Assembly (NCBI GenBank): GCA_963665045.2
Contig: CAXXJQ010000003.1
Location: forward strand, 1,116,001 to 1,180,000
DNA from: JAFGRU01 sp016934985
GTDB taxonomy: Bacteria > Desulfobacterota > Desulfuromonadia > Desulfuromonadales > JAAYDE01
Reading direction: 5' to 3'
Length of the DNA: 64,000 bases
Shown here: positions 54,205-62,897 of the stretch, piece after piece
Layout of the letters: every line of letters starts with the position of its first letter
How positions within the stretch are numbered: position 1 is the stretch's first letter
Notes under the pieces: generated by a model
Seen by the model: only the letters and a program-made list of their open reading frames with translations
Told to the model about the DNA's origin: nothing
Databases searched by the model: none
Position numbers and translations under genes: made by a program

Positions 54205-54320
54205 CAGCACAAGGACTCGTATCGCCCATGGAAAGGGCATCTGCCGCCCGGATGGCGGCAGCTAAGCCCCAGGGATGGGTTCATGCGGCCCTTGGAATGG
54301 GCGATGCGGGGCCTTGTGCC
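54205..54320. ncRNA. Candidate structured RNA (6S-like shape), strand uncertain
   Basis: A GC-rich 116-base block in an AT-rich intergenic region folds into nested helices. Closing stem CAGCACAAGG with CCTTGTGC(C)G; next ATCGCCCAT with ATGGGCGAT; next AAGGGC with GGCCCTT; inside, a perfect hairpin CTGCCGCC / GGCGGCAG (54241-54261) and a small CCC/GGG hairpin on one side of an open bubble. Long closing stem, bubble and terminal hairpin recall 6S RNA, but no diagnostic sequence proves it. It lies between ahcY and the DedA-PAP2 gene. A 71-codon plus-strand frame across it looks like a by-product of the palindromes. Confidence 0.5.
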
Positions 54321-54530
54321 GATAAGCTGAATAATTACGAAAAATTTTAGTAAAACTGCTGATTGCTCGCCATCTTAAGCCGTGCTTGCCTTGAACTGAC
54401 GTACACTTGCCGGTTTTCGCAACAATATTCATCAATAACCTGATTAAAAGCTTTATCTCAATTCCTGGTGCAGAAGGCCATTCTACAGGGACTGGAAAAT
54501 AGTGATTGCGAAAAGCCGGCAATTCAGGGG

Positions 54531-54567
54531 AAAAGCCGGATTTCCCAACGGAATCCGGCTTTTTTTA
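54531..54567. terminator. Bidirectional terminator after ahcY
   Basis: AAGCCGGATT / AATCCGGCTT stem with loop TCCCAACGG. It ends ahcY (minus; T4 run), but the longer T7 run is on the plus strand, which hints at a plus-strand transcript arriving from the structured-RNA region. Confidence 0.8.
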
Positions 54568-54677
54568 AATGATTGGAAACTCAGTAGAATTATAACTGAA
54601 TTTCTATTAGAACCTTATATCCTGTTTGCGCCCTCTGTCTAAACACCAATAAGAACAGATACTTCGACAGGGAAAAT

Positions 54678-56102
54678 CTAATAGCGATAGTAATCGGGTT
54701 TGTATGGCCCCTCTACGGGGACACCGATATATGAGGCCTGCTTTTCAGTCAACTTGGTCAGGCGGACATCCAGTTTCGAAAGATGCAGGGCTGCAACTTT
54801 TTCATCGAGAATTTTCGGGAGGACATAAACCTTTTTTTCATACTTTCCAACTTTTTGCCACAATTCCATCTGGGCCAGCACTTGGTTGGTAAAGGATGCG
54901 GACATAACAAAGGAAGGATGGCCGGTGGCGCATCCGAGGTTGACAAGGCGGCCTTTGGCTAGGAGGGTTATCCTTTTGCCGTCGGGCCATTCAATCTGAT
55001 CGACCTGCGGCTTGACCTCGTGGACCTTAAGGGTTGGGTCTTTGAAAAGGGAGTCAACCTGAATTTCCGAATCGAAATGGCCGATATTGCAGACAATGGC
55101 TTCATTTTTCATACGGTTCATGTGTTCACGGTTGATAACATCAACATTGCCCGTGGTGGTGACAAAGATATCTCCCCAGGCACAGGCTTCATCCATTTGG
55201 ACGACTGAATAGCCTTCCATGGAGGCTTGCAGGGCACAGATAGGGTCGATTTCAGTGACAAAGACCATGGCGCCCATGCCACGGAAAGCCTGGGCACAGC
55301 CCTTACCGACGTCGCCGTAGCCAAGGACCACACATTTCTTTCCGGCTACCATAACGTCGGTGGCGCGCTTGATACCATCAATGAGGGATTCACGGCAGCC
55401 GTAGAGGTTGTCAAATTTACTTTTGGTGACAGAGTCGTTGACGTTGAAGGCCGGAATAAGAAGGGATCCATTCTTTTCCATGTGATAAAGGCGATGTACA
55501 CCGGTGGTGGTTTCCTCACTGACACCCACAAGGCCTTTGGCCATATTGCGCCAATAGCAGGGATCTTCGTCGAGAGTGCCGTTGAGAAGCTGATCGACAA
55601 TTTCAATTTCATCATTGTCCCGGCAGATTTCGGGTTTTAGCCCGCTTTTTTCGAACTCGATTTCTCTTTCAGCCCCACGATGCACCAGCAGAGTGGCATC
55701 CCCCCCATCATCGACAATCATGGTCGGCCCCTGGGGATGGGACAGGGCTTTTTTGGTGAATTGCCAATATTCCCCGAGGGATTCCCCTTTATAGGCGAAA
55801 ACGGGAACGCCACTGGCGGCGATGGCCGAAGCAGCATGGTCCTGGGTCGAAAAAATATTGCAGCTGGCCCATCGCACTTCCGCTCCGAGTTCAACGAGGG
55901 TTTCAATAAGAACTGCCGTCTGAATGGTCATATGCAGAGAACCGGTAATGCGCGCACCTTTGAGGGGTTTGCTGGCGCCAAATTCGGCCCGAGTGGCCAT
56001 CAGACCAGGCATTTCGGATTCTGCGATACGCATTTCCTTACGGCCCCAGTCAGCGAGGCTTAAATCTTTGACATAAAAATCGTTCTCAGGTTGTTCGGTC
56101 AT
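54678..56102 (-). CDS. ahcY: Adenosylhomocysteinase
   Basis: 474 residues, full length for the proteobacterial type. Substrate-site segments S-L-H-M-T-I-Q-T-A-V-L and S-C-N-I-F-S-T-Q-D-H-A-A-A; N-V-N-D-S-V-T-K-S-K-F-D; NAD fold V-L-G-Y-G-D-V-G-K-G; C-terminal K-P-D-Y-Y-R-Y. It splits S-adenosylhomocysteine into adenosine and homocysteine. GAGGAG lies 9 bases ahead of ATG and overlaps the end of the sahR-like gene, so both are coupled. Confidence 0.96.
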   Translation of the reverse strand: MTEQPENDFYVKDLSLADWGRKEMRIAESEMPGLMATRAEFGASKPLKGARITGSLHMTIQTAVLIETLVELGAEVRWASCNIFSTQDHAASAIAASGVPVFAYKGESLGEYWQFTKKALSHPQGPTMIVDDGGDATLLVHRGAEREIEFEKSGLKPEICRDNDEIEIVDQLLNGTLDEDPCYWRNMAKGLVGVSEETTTGVHRLYHMEKNGSLLIPAFNVNDSVTKSKFDNLYGCRESLIDGIKRATDVMVAGKKCVVLGYGDVGKGCAQAFRGMGAMVFVTEIDPICALQASMEGYSVVQMDEACAWGDIFVTTTGNVDVINREHMNRMKNEAIVCNIGHFDSEIQVDSLFKDPTLKVHEVKPQVDQIEWPDGKRITLLAKGRLVNLGCATGHPSFVMSASFTNQVLAQMELWQKVGKYEKKVYVLPKILDEKVAALHLSKLDVRLTKLTEKQASYIGVPVEGPYKPDYYRY

Positions 56103-56108
56103 GGTTTC

Positions 56109-57069
56109 TTACTCCTCAAACAGGGACATGTTTCCAGTTTTAGTTTTATGCATTTGTTTATGGCCTTTGAGAAGAAAAACACTCACCTGATTTCCTTCCC
56201 CTTTAATTTCAAGCCAGGATTGAATTGATATGCCGACAGTGGCAAGCCATTCTTCCAAATCCCGGCGGGAAAAACCAAGCCACTGATCGGCAAGCTTTTC
56301 CCGAGCCCATTCTTTGCCGTGCGGAAGCATGTCGGCCAAAAGAAGACTACCGCCGTTTTTAAGGACCCGGCAAACTTCCCGTAGTGCCTGCAAAGGCTGC
56401 GCCGCGTGATGAAGGGGCCATATTCATGACGACGAGATCGGCCTGATTACTTTCCAGGGGAAGATGCATCATATCCCCCAAACGGAGATCGATCCCCCGA
56501 AGGTTATTCGAATGAACTCTTTTGTGCGCTTCGGCAATCATCTCTGGTGATTGATCGATCCCGATTAAAAACTGGGAATTTTGGAGGAGCGCTTCCAAAA
56601 GGTTACCTGTGCCACAGCCGATTTCAACTCCTAAAGTTGCCTTGGGAATAAGGTTCGTGAAAGGAGCAGAATAATCAGGAAGAGGGAGAAGGTTGCGGAC
56701 AACACAATCCCATTGAAATGCTTCGCGATCAAAAAAACGGCGATTCGATTTTCGCTGTTCGTCGAATAAATCCAGAATTTTTACGGAGTCATCAAAATAC
56801 TGAGAAGATTCCTGTTTGTTTTTTTCAATGACGGCATAAATATCGGCAAAAAATTTATTTTGAGGGTTGAGGCGATAATGCCCCCAGGTGCCCTGTCGTC
56901 TGACCACGAGGACCTCGGCATCGACAAGCACTTTCAGATGATGGGAAATAGTGGACTGGCCCATGCCTAGAACCTGGGTCAGTTCCTGAACCGTTAATTC
57001 CCCAAGCTTTAAAAGGGCTAAAATCCGTAACCGGGTATGGTCTGCCAGCCCCTTGAGACATTTAATCAT
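56109..57069 (-). CDS. sahR: ArsR-type regulator with methyltransferase domain, SahR-like (frameshifted)
   Basis: About 319 residues after joining. Residues 1-90: ArsR winged helix (LADHTRLRILALLKLGELTV, G-M-G-Q-S-T-I-S-H-H-L-K-V-L). From about 130: SAM-dependent methyltransferase fold (G-V-E-I-G-C-G-T-G-N-L-L-E). Near 56414-56417 an extra C in the coding strand shifts the frame; the other frame resumes A-L-H-H-A-A-Q-P-L-Q-A-L-R-E-V-C-R-V-L-K-N-G-G and ends at 56109. Known SahR proteins sense S-adenosylhomocysteine and repress SAM-cycle genes such as ahcY; the identical context supports that role. ATG at 57069 is the likely start (TTG 57084 possible). Confidence 0.82.
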
Positions 57070-57100
57070 GATTTGCCGTTTCAAATAATCGATAAATACC

Positions 57101-57113
57101 GATATAGTATATC
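57101..57113. promoter_or_regulatory. Palindrome upstream of sahR, candidate operator
   Basis: GATATA-G-TATATC, a perfect inverted repeat around one base, about 30 bases upstream of the sahR start. It is a plausible autoregulatory site for the ArsR-type protein; not tested against a known SahR motif. Confidence 0.4.
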
Positions 57114-57240
57114 AACAATAATTGGTCAATATAAAATTTGAGTATTTTTGCGAACTAAGTATAAAGCTGGTGTCTGAAATTTTGAAAAAACCGGCTGATC
57201 CAGTGTCTGATATATAAAAAAAGAGGGGTTTAACATGAAA

Positions 57241-58314
57241 TTAAGAGGCTTTGAACCACATCCAGATACGATAGCTGTAAAACCATAACCAGGTCAAAAA
57301 CCCGGCTACAGCGAAGCCGGGAGGATGGTTGATGCAAGGTCTTAGGAACGTTTCAAAAAATTTCAGGTTTGGGGTGGCTAGATCGCGTTGTCTGGAAGCT
57401 TTCTTGAAGGCGGCCCTGGCATCGAGAAAAAAGGCAATCTGCCAGGCATTATTGTTGACATATGCGCCGGTACGGTACCAGAGAGAACATCTTTTTTTAA
57501 AGGTTTCCTTTTCCAGTAAAGCCACAATGGTTTGAAAAAACGGCCGTAGGTTAAGGCGTGGGGCGTCGTTCTGTTCCTGGTAAATCCCCGCGGCTTTGTG
57601 AAAATAGGCATTCCAGCCAATATTGGAAAAGTTCATTATGAGGGCATTGAGAACCTGCCGTTCGTAAAGGCCCTCTTTTTCGAAACGTCTGGCCGAGGTC
57701 TGAATTAGCCCTGGAAGCAGCAGCCAGCGGCCTTGTTCGAAAATGGTCCGCGCCAGCAGTTCGTCTTCCAGAAAGCCCAGGGATTCGTCAAATCCTCCCA
57801 GTTCCAGGAAAAAGGAGCGCCTGATCAATATCCCTTGGTCGCCGTTGATGCAGCCGGGACGGTTCAGGCAGGTTTTGCACTCATAGTAGTAAAAGGCCAG
57901 AGAAGGCTGGAAGTTCCTTCGCAAAAAATGCAAAGAAAAATGTCCGGCGATTTTTTCACAATTATTTTTTTTAATTTCAAATTCAAAGGCATCCGCTGCC
58001 TTGCGCAGGGCGTTCGATTCTGGAAATATTGAATCGGCATGGAGAAAAAGGAGGTTGGGGGTCCGGGCATGTCGGACTCCGCGATTCATTTGCCGTCCCC
58101 TCCCCTTTTCCCCTGACACGACCCGTAACATGAGTTCAGATTTGTAAGATCTCAGCAAGTTTATGGTCTGGTCCGTTGAACCACCGTCGCAGAATACGAC
58201 CTCAAAGGGGATGTCTCTCTGCTTTTTTATACTTTCCAAAAACGCAGGGAGGCTCATCTCTTCATTCAAAACCGGCACGATCAGGCTGATATCGGGTTCC
58301 ATGGCCCTGTTCAT
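57241..58314 (-). CDS. Family 2 glycosyltransferase (TIGR04283-like)
   Basis: About 357 residues. GT-A fold: S-L-I-V-P-V-L-N-E-E, F-C-D-G-G-S-T-D-Q-T, then G-R-G-R-Q-M-N-R-G-V and L-L-F-L-H-A-D-S, the combination typical of the TIGR04283 group named for arsenosugar synthesis. F-L-E-D-E-L and a C-terminal region with one hydrophobic segment follow. Some members are unrelated to arsenic. The frame is open to 58371; ATG at 58314 or 58299 are both possible. Confidence 0.8.
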   Translation of the reverse strand: MNRAMEPDISLIVPVLNEEMSLPAFLESIKKQRDIPFEVVFCDGGSTDQTINLLRSYKSELMLRVVSGEKGRGRQMNRGVRHARTPNLLFLHADSIFPESNALRKAADAFEFEIKKNNCEKIAGHFSLHFLRRNFQPSLAFYYYECKTCLNRPGCINGDQGILIRRSFFLELGGFDESLGFLEDELLARTIFEQGRWLLLPGLIQTSARRFEKEGLYERQVLNALIMNFSNIGWNAYFHKAAGIYQEQNDAPRLNLRPFFQTIVALLEKETFKKRCSLWYRTGAYVNNNAWQIAFFLDARAAFKKASRQRDLATPNLKFFETFLRPCINHPPGFAVAGFLTWLWFYSYRIWMWFKAS

Positions 58315-58411
58315 TAAGTTATTATCCACCGAGGCTGAGGTTGAAAAACTTATTTTTTGGTTTCTTTGCAAACAAATATAAATTGTGGCCTGGGTGATGG
58401 TTGATCACATC

Positions 58412-58441
58412 TTGATTTTTTTTGACGATCTAAACTATCAT
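58412..58441 (+). promoter_or_regulatory. Candidate sigma-70 promoter of hypCDE
   Basis: TTGATT (58412-58417), 18-base spacer, TATCAT (58436-58441). Transcription would start near 58448, leaving an 85-base leader before hypC. Confidence 0.45.
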
Positions 58442-58487
58442 TGTGGCAGTAAATGATGATAAACGCATTTCCCAACCGAAAATTCCT

Positions 58488-58517
58488 GCACCCTTCGGGG
58501 TGTTTTTGTTTTTCTTT
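58488..58517 (+). terminator. Leader terminator/attenuator upstream of hypC
   Basis: GCACCC-TTCG-GGGTGT hairpin (UUCG tetraloop) followed by TTTTGTTTTTCTTT, ending just before the AAGGAG of hypC. The upstream neighbour is on the other strand, so no gene needs this terminator; it probably controls read-through into hypCDE. Confidence 0.6.
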
Positions 58518-58532
58518 ACCAAGGAGTTTATT

Positions 58533-58763
58533 GTGTGTCTAGCCGTTCCCATGCTGGTAGTCAGTCTTGACGGCGATATGGCTGTCTGTGAACTGGATAA
58601 CGTTCGTCGAGAAGCGAGCGTGGCAATGATTGAAAATCCCCAAGTCGGGGACTTCGTTCTCATCCACGCCGGTTTTGCAATTGAAAAACTCGACCAGGAA
58701 GAGGCCGAAGAAAACCTGGTTTATTTCCGCGACATGATCGCCAGGGGAGAGTTGGTCCTTTGA
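58533..58763 (+). CDS. hypC: Hydrogenase maturation chaperone HypC
   Basis: 76 residues starting (GTG) V/M-C-L-A-V-P-M; the conserved Cys2 binds the Fe(CN)2CO precursor with HypD. A-M-I-E-N-P-Q-V-G-D-F-V-L-I-H-A-G-F-A-I follows the family pattern. AAGGAG sits 6 bases before the GTG, which decides the start over the longer frame from 58443. Overlaps hypD by 4 bases. Confidence 0.92.
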   Translation: MCLAVPMLVVSLDGDMAVCELDNVRREASVAMIENPQVGDFVLIHAGFAIEKLDQEEAEENLVYFRDMIARGELVL

Positions 58764-59851
58764 AGTATTGCGCAGAGTTTCGCGACCCCAAGGTTGCCGC
58801 CGGATTTCTGGGTATTATCCGCTCACTCAGTGAGAAGCTGGATAAAAACATATTCCTCATGGAGGTCTGCGGTACTCACACCATGGCGATTTACCGCCAG
58901 GGTATCCGTACTCTACTTCCGGACAAAGTGGGTCTGACCTCGGGCCCTGGTTGCCCGGTTTGCGTTACCCCTGTCGAATTTGTCGATAAAGCCGTTGCCC
59001 TTGCCCGCATGCCGGATGTGATTGTCACCACTTTTGGCGATATGATGAGGGTGCCCGGTTCATCGACCAGCCTGCTCAGGGAGAAGGCCTGTGGCGCCGA
59101 CGTGAGAATTGTCTACTCTCCTCTGGACGCCGTTTCAATTGCCGAAAAAAATCCCGGCAAAAGAGTGGTTTTCCTGGGTGTCGGTTTTGAAACCACGGCT
59201 CCTACTATTGCTGCATCCATCCTTGACGCCGGGAAACGCGAAGTCAATAATTTTTTCGTTCTGTGTGCCCATAAAACCATGCCCCAGGCCATGAGCGCCC
59301 TGACGGCCGACCCCGATCTGCAGATCGACGGTTATCTCTGTCCTGCCCATGTCAGTACCATCATTGGCGCCAATGCCTACATTCCACTCTCCGCGGCCCG
59401 GCGTATTCCCTGTGTCATCACCGGTTTTGAACCGGTTGATATTCTTCAGGGGATCGCAATGCTGGTTCGTCAGATTACAGAAAAGGAAGCCAGGGTGGAT
59501 AACCAATACAGCCGTTTTGTCCGTCCCGGCGGCAACCCCCAGGCTCTGGACATCCTTCAGCGGGTTTTCGAACCCTGTGATGCCCGTTGGCGGGGTCTTG
59601 GAGTAATTCCCGGCAGTGGTCTGGCCATTCGAGAGGTATTCGCCCGTTTCGATATCGAAAAGGTATTGAACATAGAGACGGAGGTTCCCCACGAACCGGC
59701 CGGCTGTCGTTGCGGGGAAATCCTTATGGGGAAAATCGTGCCTTCGGATTGTCCCCTTTTCGGGAAAGCCTGTACTCCCGAGGAACCGGTCGGCGCCTGC
59801 ATGGTTTCCAGCGAGGGGGTGTGCTCCGCGGCTTTCAAATACGGCGATTAA
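58760..59851 (+). CDS. hypD: Hydrogenase maturation protein HypD
   Basis: 363 residues from TTG at 58760. M-E-V-C-G-T-H-T, S-G-P-G-C-P-V-C-V-T-P and G-F-E-T-T-A-P-T carry the conserved Cys residues and dithiol site; C-terminal C-R-C-G-E and other Cys bind the [4Fe-4S] cluster. With HypC it builds the Fe(CN)2CO group of [NiFe] hydrogenases. hypA, hypB, hypF and the hydrogenase itself are not in the window. Confidence 0.94.
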   Translation: MKYCAEFRDPKVAAGFLGIIRSLSEKLDKNIFLMEVCGTHTMAIYRQGIRTLLPDKVGLTSGPGCPVCVTPVEFVDKAVALARMPDVIVTTFGDMMRVPGSSTSLLREKACGADVRIVYSPLDAVSIAEKNPGKRVVFLGVGFETTAPTIAASILDAGKREVNNFFVLCAHKTMPQAMSALTADPDLQIDGYLCPAHVSTIIGANAYIPLSAARRIPCVITGFEPVDILQGIAMLVRQITEKEARVDNQYSRFVRPGGNPQALDILQRVFEPCDARWRGLGVIPGSGLAIREVFARFDIEKVLNIETEVPHEPAGCRCGEILMGKIVPSDCPLFGKACTPEEPVGACMVSSEGVCSAAFKYGD

Positions 59852-59909
59852 TCCGTTTCCTGATTTCAGGTATTACTATTTTTCGATATCATCCTCAAAG
59901 GAGTCCTGT

Positions 59910-60929
59910 TTGAAATCCGATCTTATCCTTCTAGGCCACGGGAGTGGAGGAAAACTGAGCCATCAGCTGCTGGATGAAATCATCATCCCCACCCTTTCCG
60001 GAATTTCCCAGAAAAACCAGAATGATGCCGCCGTTCTTCCTTTTTCCGGTGACCGCCTTGCGTTTACCACTGATTCCTATGTAGTGGACCCGGTCTTTTT
60101 CCCAGGAGGCAACATTGGCGACCTTGCCATCAACGGTACGGTCAATGACCTGGTTATGAGTGGTGCAAGACCTCTTGCCATCAGTGTCGGTCTTATCCTC
60201 GAAGAGGGTCTTTCCATAAAGGAACTTCGCTTTATCGTGGAATCGATGCGTGATGCAGCTCTTGCGGCCAACGTTTCCATTGTCACTGGAGATACCAAGG
60301 TCGTAACCCGCGGAGCCGCTGACAAAATTTTTATCAATACCTCCGGAATCGGAGTTTTCGAGCATTCCCTCAAGATTGAAGGGAACCGAGCCAAGCCCGG
60401 CGACAAGGTTATTATCAACGGTACTATCGGAGACCATGGCATTGCCGTTCTCGCCAGCCGCGAGGGATTGGAGCTTGGGGTCGACATCCTTTCCGACAGT
60501 GCCCCTCTCAATGGTCTGGTTCTTGACGCTATTGAAAAGTATGGCGAACATATTCATGCCTTGCGGGACCCGACCCGGGGCGGAGTGGCCACCACCCTTA
60601 AAGAAATTGCACTTCAGTCAGGGATCGATATTGAACTTGAAGAAGCGACCCTGCCGGTCCGTGAATCCGTGGAGGGAGCCTGTTCAATTCTTGGCCTGGA
60701 CCCTCTTTATGTTGCTAATGAGGGCAAGGTCCTTTTTGTGGTGGATGGTGGGATGGCAGATGATATCCTACACCTTCTTCGGCAACATCCCTTTGGTCGA
60801 GAGGCCGCAATTATCGGCCAAGTCGTGCAGGCCCAAAAATCCGAGGGTCGGGTGTCTCTGCACACTGCCATCGGTGGCCGCAGGATTGTGGATATGCTGT
60901 CGGGAGAGCAGCTTCCCCGCATTTGCTAA
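59910..60929 (+). CDS. hypE: Hydrogenase maturation protein HypE
   Basis: 339 residues from TTG at 59910, AAAGGAG 6 bases upstream. L-G-H-G-S-G-G-K-L-S-H-Q-L at the N-terminus, the ATP-site T-D-S-Y-V-V-D-P and the strictly conserved C-terminal P-R-I-C, whose Cys is carbamoylated and dehydrated to a thiocyanate. It supplies CN ligands to HypCD. Confidence 0.95.
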   Translation: MKSDLILLGHGSGGKLSHQLLDEIIIPTLSGISQKNQNDAAVLPFSGDRLAFTTDSYVVDPVFFPGGNIGDLAINGTVNDLVMSGARPLAISVGLILEEGLSIKELRFIVESMRDAALAANVSIVTGDTKVVTRGAADKIFINTSGIGVFEHSLKIEGNRAKPGDKVIINGTIGDHGIAVLASREGLELGVDILSDSAPLNGLVLDAIEKYGEHIHALRDPTRGGVATTLKEIALQSGIDIELEEATLPVRESVEGACSILGLDPLYVANEGKVLFVVDGGMADDILHLLRQHPFGREAAIIGQVVQAQKSEGRVSLHTAIGGRRIVDMLSGEQLPRIC

Positions 60930-61043
60930 AAATTTTTAAGTACTCACCTCTTCCTATGCATATTTTTTGCAGAGCTCGAATCCTATAAACAATCCCTCTA
61001 AGGTAAAATTTTTAAGCGGACCAACCTTTTTTGGAATGGGAAC

Positions 61044-62234
61044 ATGCGTATCACTATTTGTCGCAGCACAGACCTTCCCGAACCACGCCGCATCGAGATT
61101 TGCCGCAGGAATCCCGAGCTTGGACCCAAAATCCTTTTTTTCAGCGGTGGCAGCTCTTTGCGGAAAGTCAGTCAGGAACTGGTTCAATACACCCATAATT
61201 CCATCCATATTATCGCTTCTATGGATTCAGGTGGCAGTTCAGCGACTCTAAGAAAAGCTTTTCACATGCCCGCTGTCGGGGATATCAGGCATCGCCTGAT
61301 GGCCCTGGCTGACCGTAGTGTTACAGGGAATCCGAGTGTTTACCAACTGTTTTCCCATCGTCTCCCAAAGAATAAAAGCTTGTCGGAGTTGCAAGAAATC
61401 CTTGTTTCTATGGGTGAGGGCCGTCACCATTTGGTCAGGGAGATTCCCATTCCCATGCGGGGTATTATTCAGGACCACCTGTCCCATTTTGTCGAAAAAA
61501 TGCCCCGGGATTTTGATCTCCAAAACGCATGTATTGGTAACCTTGTTATTACCGGTGGCTACCTCAAACAAGGGCAGCAACTCGATCCCGTCATTTACCT
61601 TTTTTCCAATCTGGCTCATGTGCGGGGGATCGTTAAACCTGTTACCGATCAGTTTCTCCATCTTGCTGCCGAATTGGAGGGGGGTAGTGTTGTCGTCGGC
61701 CAGCATAACCTGACCGGGAAGGAAGCCCCTCCCCTGGAAAAATCCATTAAACGCTTTTTTTTCACGAGTTCCTTGGATAATGACACTGAAGTAAAAGTCA
61801 GAATTCGTCCTGCCATAAAGGAACTGGTTTCCCAGGCTGATCTGATCTGCTTTCCCATGGGAAGCTTTTTTTCCAGCCTGATTGCCAATTGTCTTCCCGC
61901 CGGTATGGGGGAAGCCATCAGTCTTAATCCCTGTCCCAAGGTTTTCATACCCAATACCTCACCCGATCCTGAACTGGTGGGAAAATCTCTGGTAGATCAG
62001 CTAAAAGAGCTGCTTCACTACCTTAGGCAGGGAGAGACAAGTATGTTTGAAAACAGTCAGCTTCTCAATTACGTATTGATGGATGATAGCTTTCAGGGCT
62101 ACCCGGGAAACCTTGGCCCCGAAGAGTTGAGGGGAACAGGCGTTAAGGCTATTAAGTGCAAGCTTATGGGCCGCAAGAGCCGCCCTCTTATTGATGAGAG
62201 ATTATTGGTGGGTGCCCTGCTCTCCCTGACTTGA
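61044..62234 (+). CDS. CofD/YvcK-like protein (possible GAK-system type)
   Basis: 396 residues. P-K-I-L-F-F-S-G-G-S-S-L-R (nucleotide-binding start), M-D-S-G-G-S-S-A-T-L-R-K-A-F and G-D-I-R-H-R-L-M-A-L-A-D are typical of CofD-like/UPF0052 proteins. The H-N-S-I-H-I-I-x-S-M-D-S-G-G-S-S form is close to the variant linked to the uncharacterised GAK system of deltaproteobacteria, although none of its other members is here. Function uncertain. ATG follows GGAATGGGAAC. Ends at a strong terminator. Confidence 0.75.
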   Translation: MRITICRSTDLPEPRRIEICRRNPELGPKILFFSGGSSLRKVSQELVQYTHNSIHIIASMDSGGSSATLRKAFHMPAVGDIRHRLMALADRSVTGNPSVYQLFSHRLPKNKSLSELQEILVSMGEGRHHLVREIPIPMRGIIQDHLSHFVEKMPRDFDLQNACIGNLVITGGYLKQGQQLDPVIYLFSNLAHVRGIVKPVTDQFLHLAAELEGGSVVVGQHNLTGKEAPPLEKSIKRFFFTSSLDNDTEVKVRIRPAIKELVSQADLICFPMGSFFSSLIANCLPAGMGEAISLNPCPKVFIPNTSPDPELVGKSLVDQLKELLHYLRQGETSMFENSQLLNYVLMDDSFQGYPGNLGPEELRGTGVKAIKCKLMGRKSRPLIDERLLVGALLSLT

Positions 62235-62260
62235 TGTTCTGAAAATACCAAATCAACAAA

Positions 62261-62292
62261 AAAAGGCCCCCTTTTTTGAGGGGCCTTTTTTT
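62261..62292. terminator. Bidirectional Rho-independent terminator
   Basis: AAAAGGCCCC / GGGGCCTTTTTTT with loop CTTTTTTGA. It ends the CofD-like gene (plus) and the DUF882 gene (minus). Confidence 0.9.
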
Positions 62293-62318
62293 GTTGGACC
62301 AAAATTTGGCGTTGCCGT

Positions 62319-62897
62319 CTACCAGGTACGGACCGGACCGGTATCGATGTGAATAAATTGTGACCTGGGATAATAGCCTACCCCGCCGTTGTGAAGTTTG
62401 AGAGCAAGTTTTCTCAGAGTGCGGAGGTCACTACCGGGGATTCTGATATCCAGGGCCTGACCTTTCAGATGATAGCTTCTTTTTGCGACCCCGCGGCTGT
62501 TACGGCGCAGGTTTGCGTTGGTTTCGGGTGAGCGGTAGCCGGAAATAATGATATTTTGGGGTTTAGAAGCTGGGAGTCTGCGGTTAATTTCAAAGAGAAG
62601 GTCAAGCAATTGAGGGTCTATAGGCTTAACCTCGCCGGTCCTGTAGTCTCGGCAAAGAAAGTTGATAGTGTCGAGGCTTTCGGTTAAATAGCTGCCTTTT
62701 TCCCAGTAGACGATGTTGCTTAGATTTTCCCCGGTATGTGGATTTAAGAGGGTCAAAGATTTTTCACGAGGAGGTGTAAAACCGGAAACAGCGGCGAGAG
62801 ATACCGATGGCAAAGCCAAACCGCCTGCAGCTAAGAGACCTATTTTGAGAAAACCTCTTCTTGAGGTTTCGACATATTCGGGCATGATTTTATTCAT
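62319..62897 (-). CDS. Tat-exported DUF882/YcbK-like putative peptidase
   Basis: About 192 residues. Twin-arginine signal S-R-R-G-F-L-K-I-G-L-L-A-A-G-G. The mature domain has I-I-S-G-Y-R-S-P-E-T-N, S-Y-H-L-K-G-Q-A-L-D-I-R-I and Q-F-I-H-I-D-T-G, i.e. the HxxxxxxD...HxD zinc site of M15-like DUF882 proteins acting on peptidoglycan peptides. ATG at 62897 (or 62885) fits the signal peptide; the frame opens at 62951. Confidence 0.87.
   Translation of the reverse strand: MNKIMPEYVETSRRGFLKIGLLAAGGLALPSVSLAAVSGFTPPREKSLTLLNPHTGENLSNIVYWEKGSYLTESLDTINFLCRDYRTGEVKPIDPQLLDLLFEINRRLPASKPQNIIISGYRSPETNANLRRNSRGVAKRSYHLKGQALDIRIPGSDLRTLRKLALKLHNGGVGYYPRSQFIHIDTGPVRTW

Noticed and set aside
54135..54350. 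71-codon plus-strand reading frame
   Set aside because: It runs through the folded RNA candidate; its codons are by-products of the palindromes, and it has no ribosome site.
57160..57235. Terminator after the TIGR04283-like glycosyltransferase
   Set aside because: No stem with a T-run is convincing in either direction.
61044..62234. Complete GAK system
   Set aside because: Only the CofD-like member is present; the ATP-grasp and kinase partners are absent from the window.
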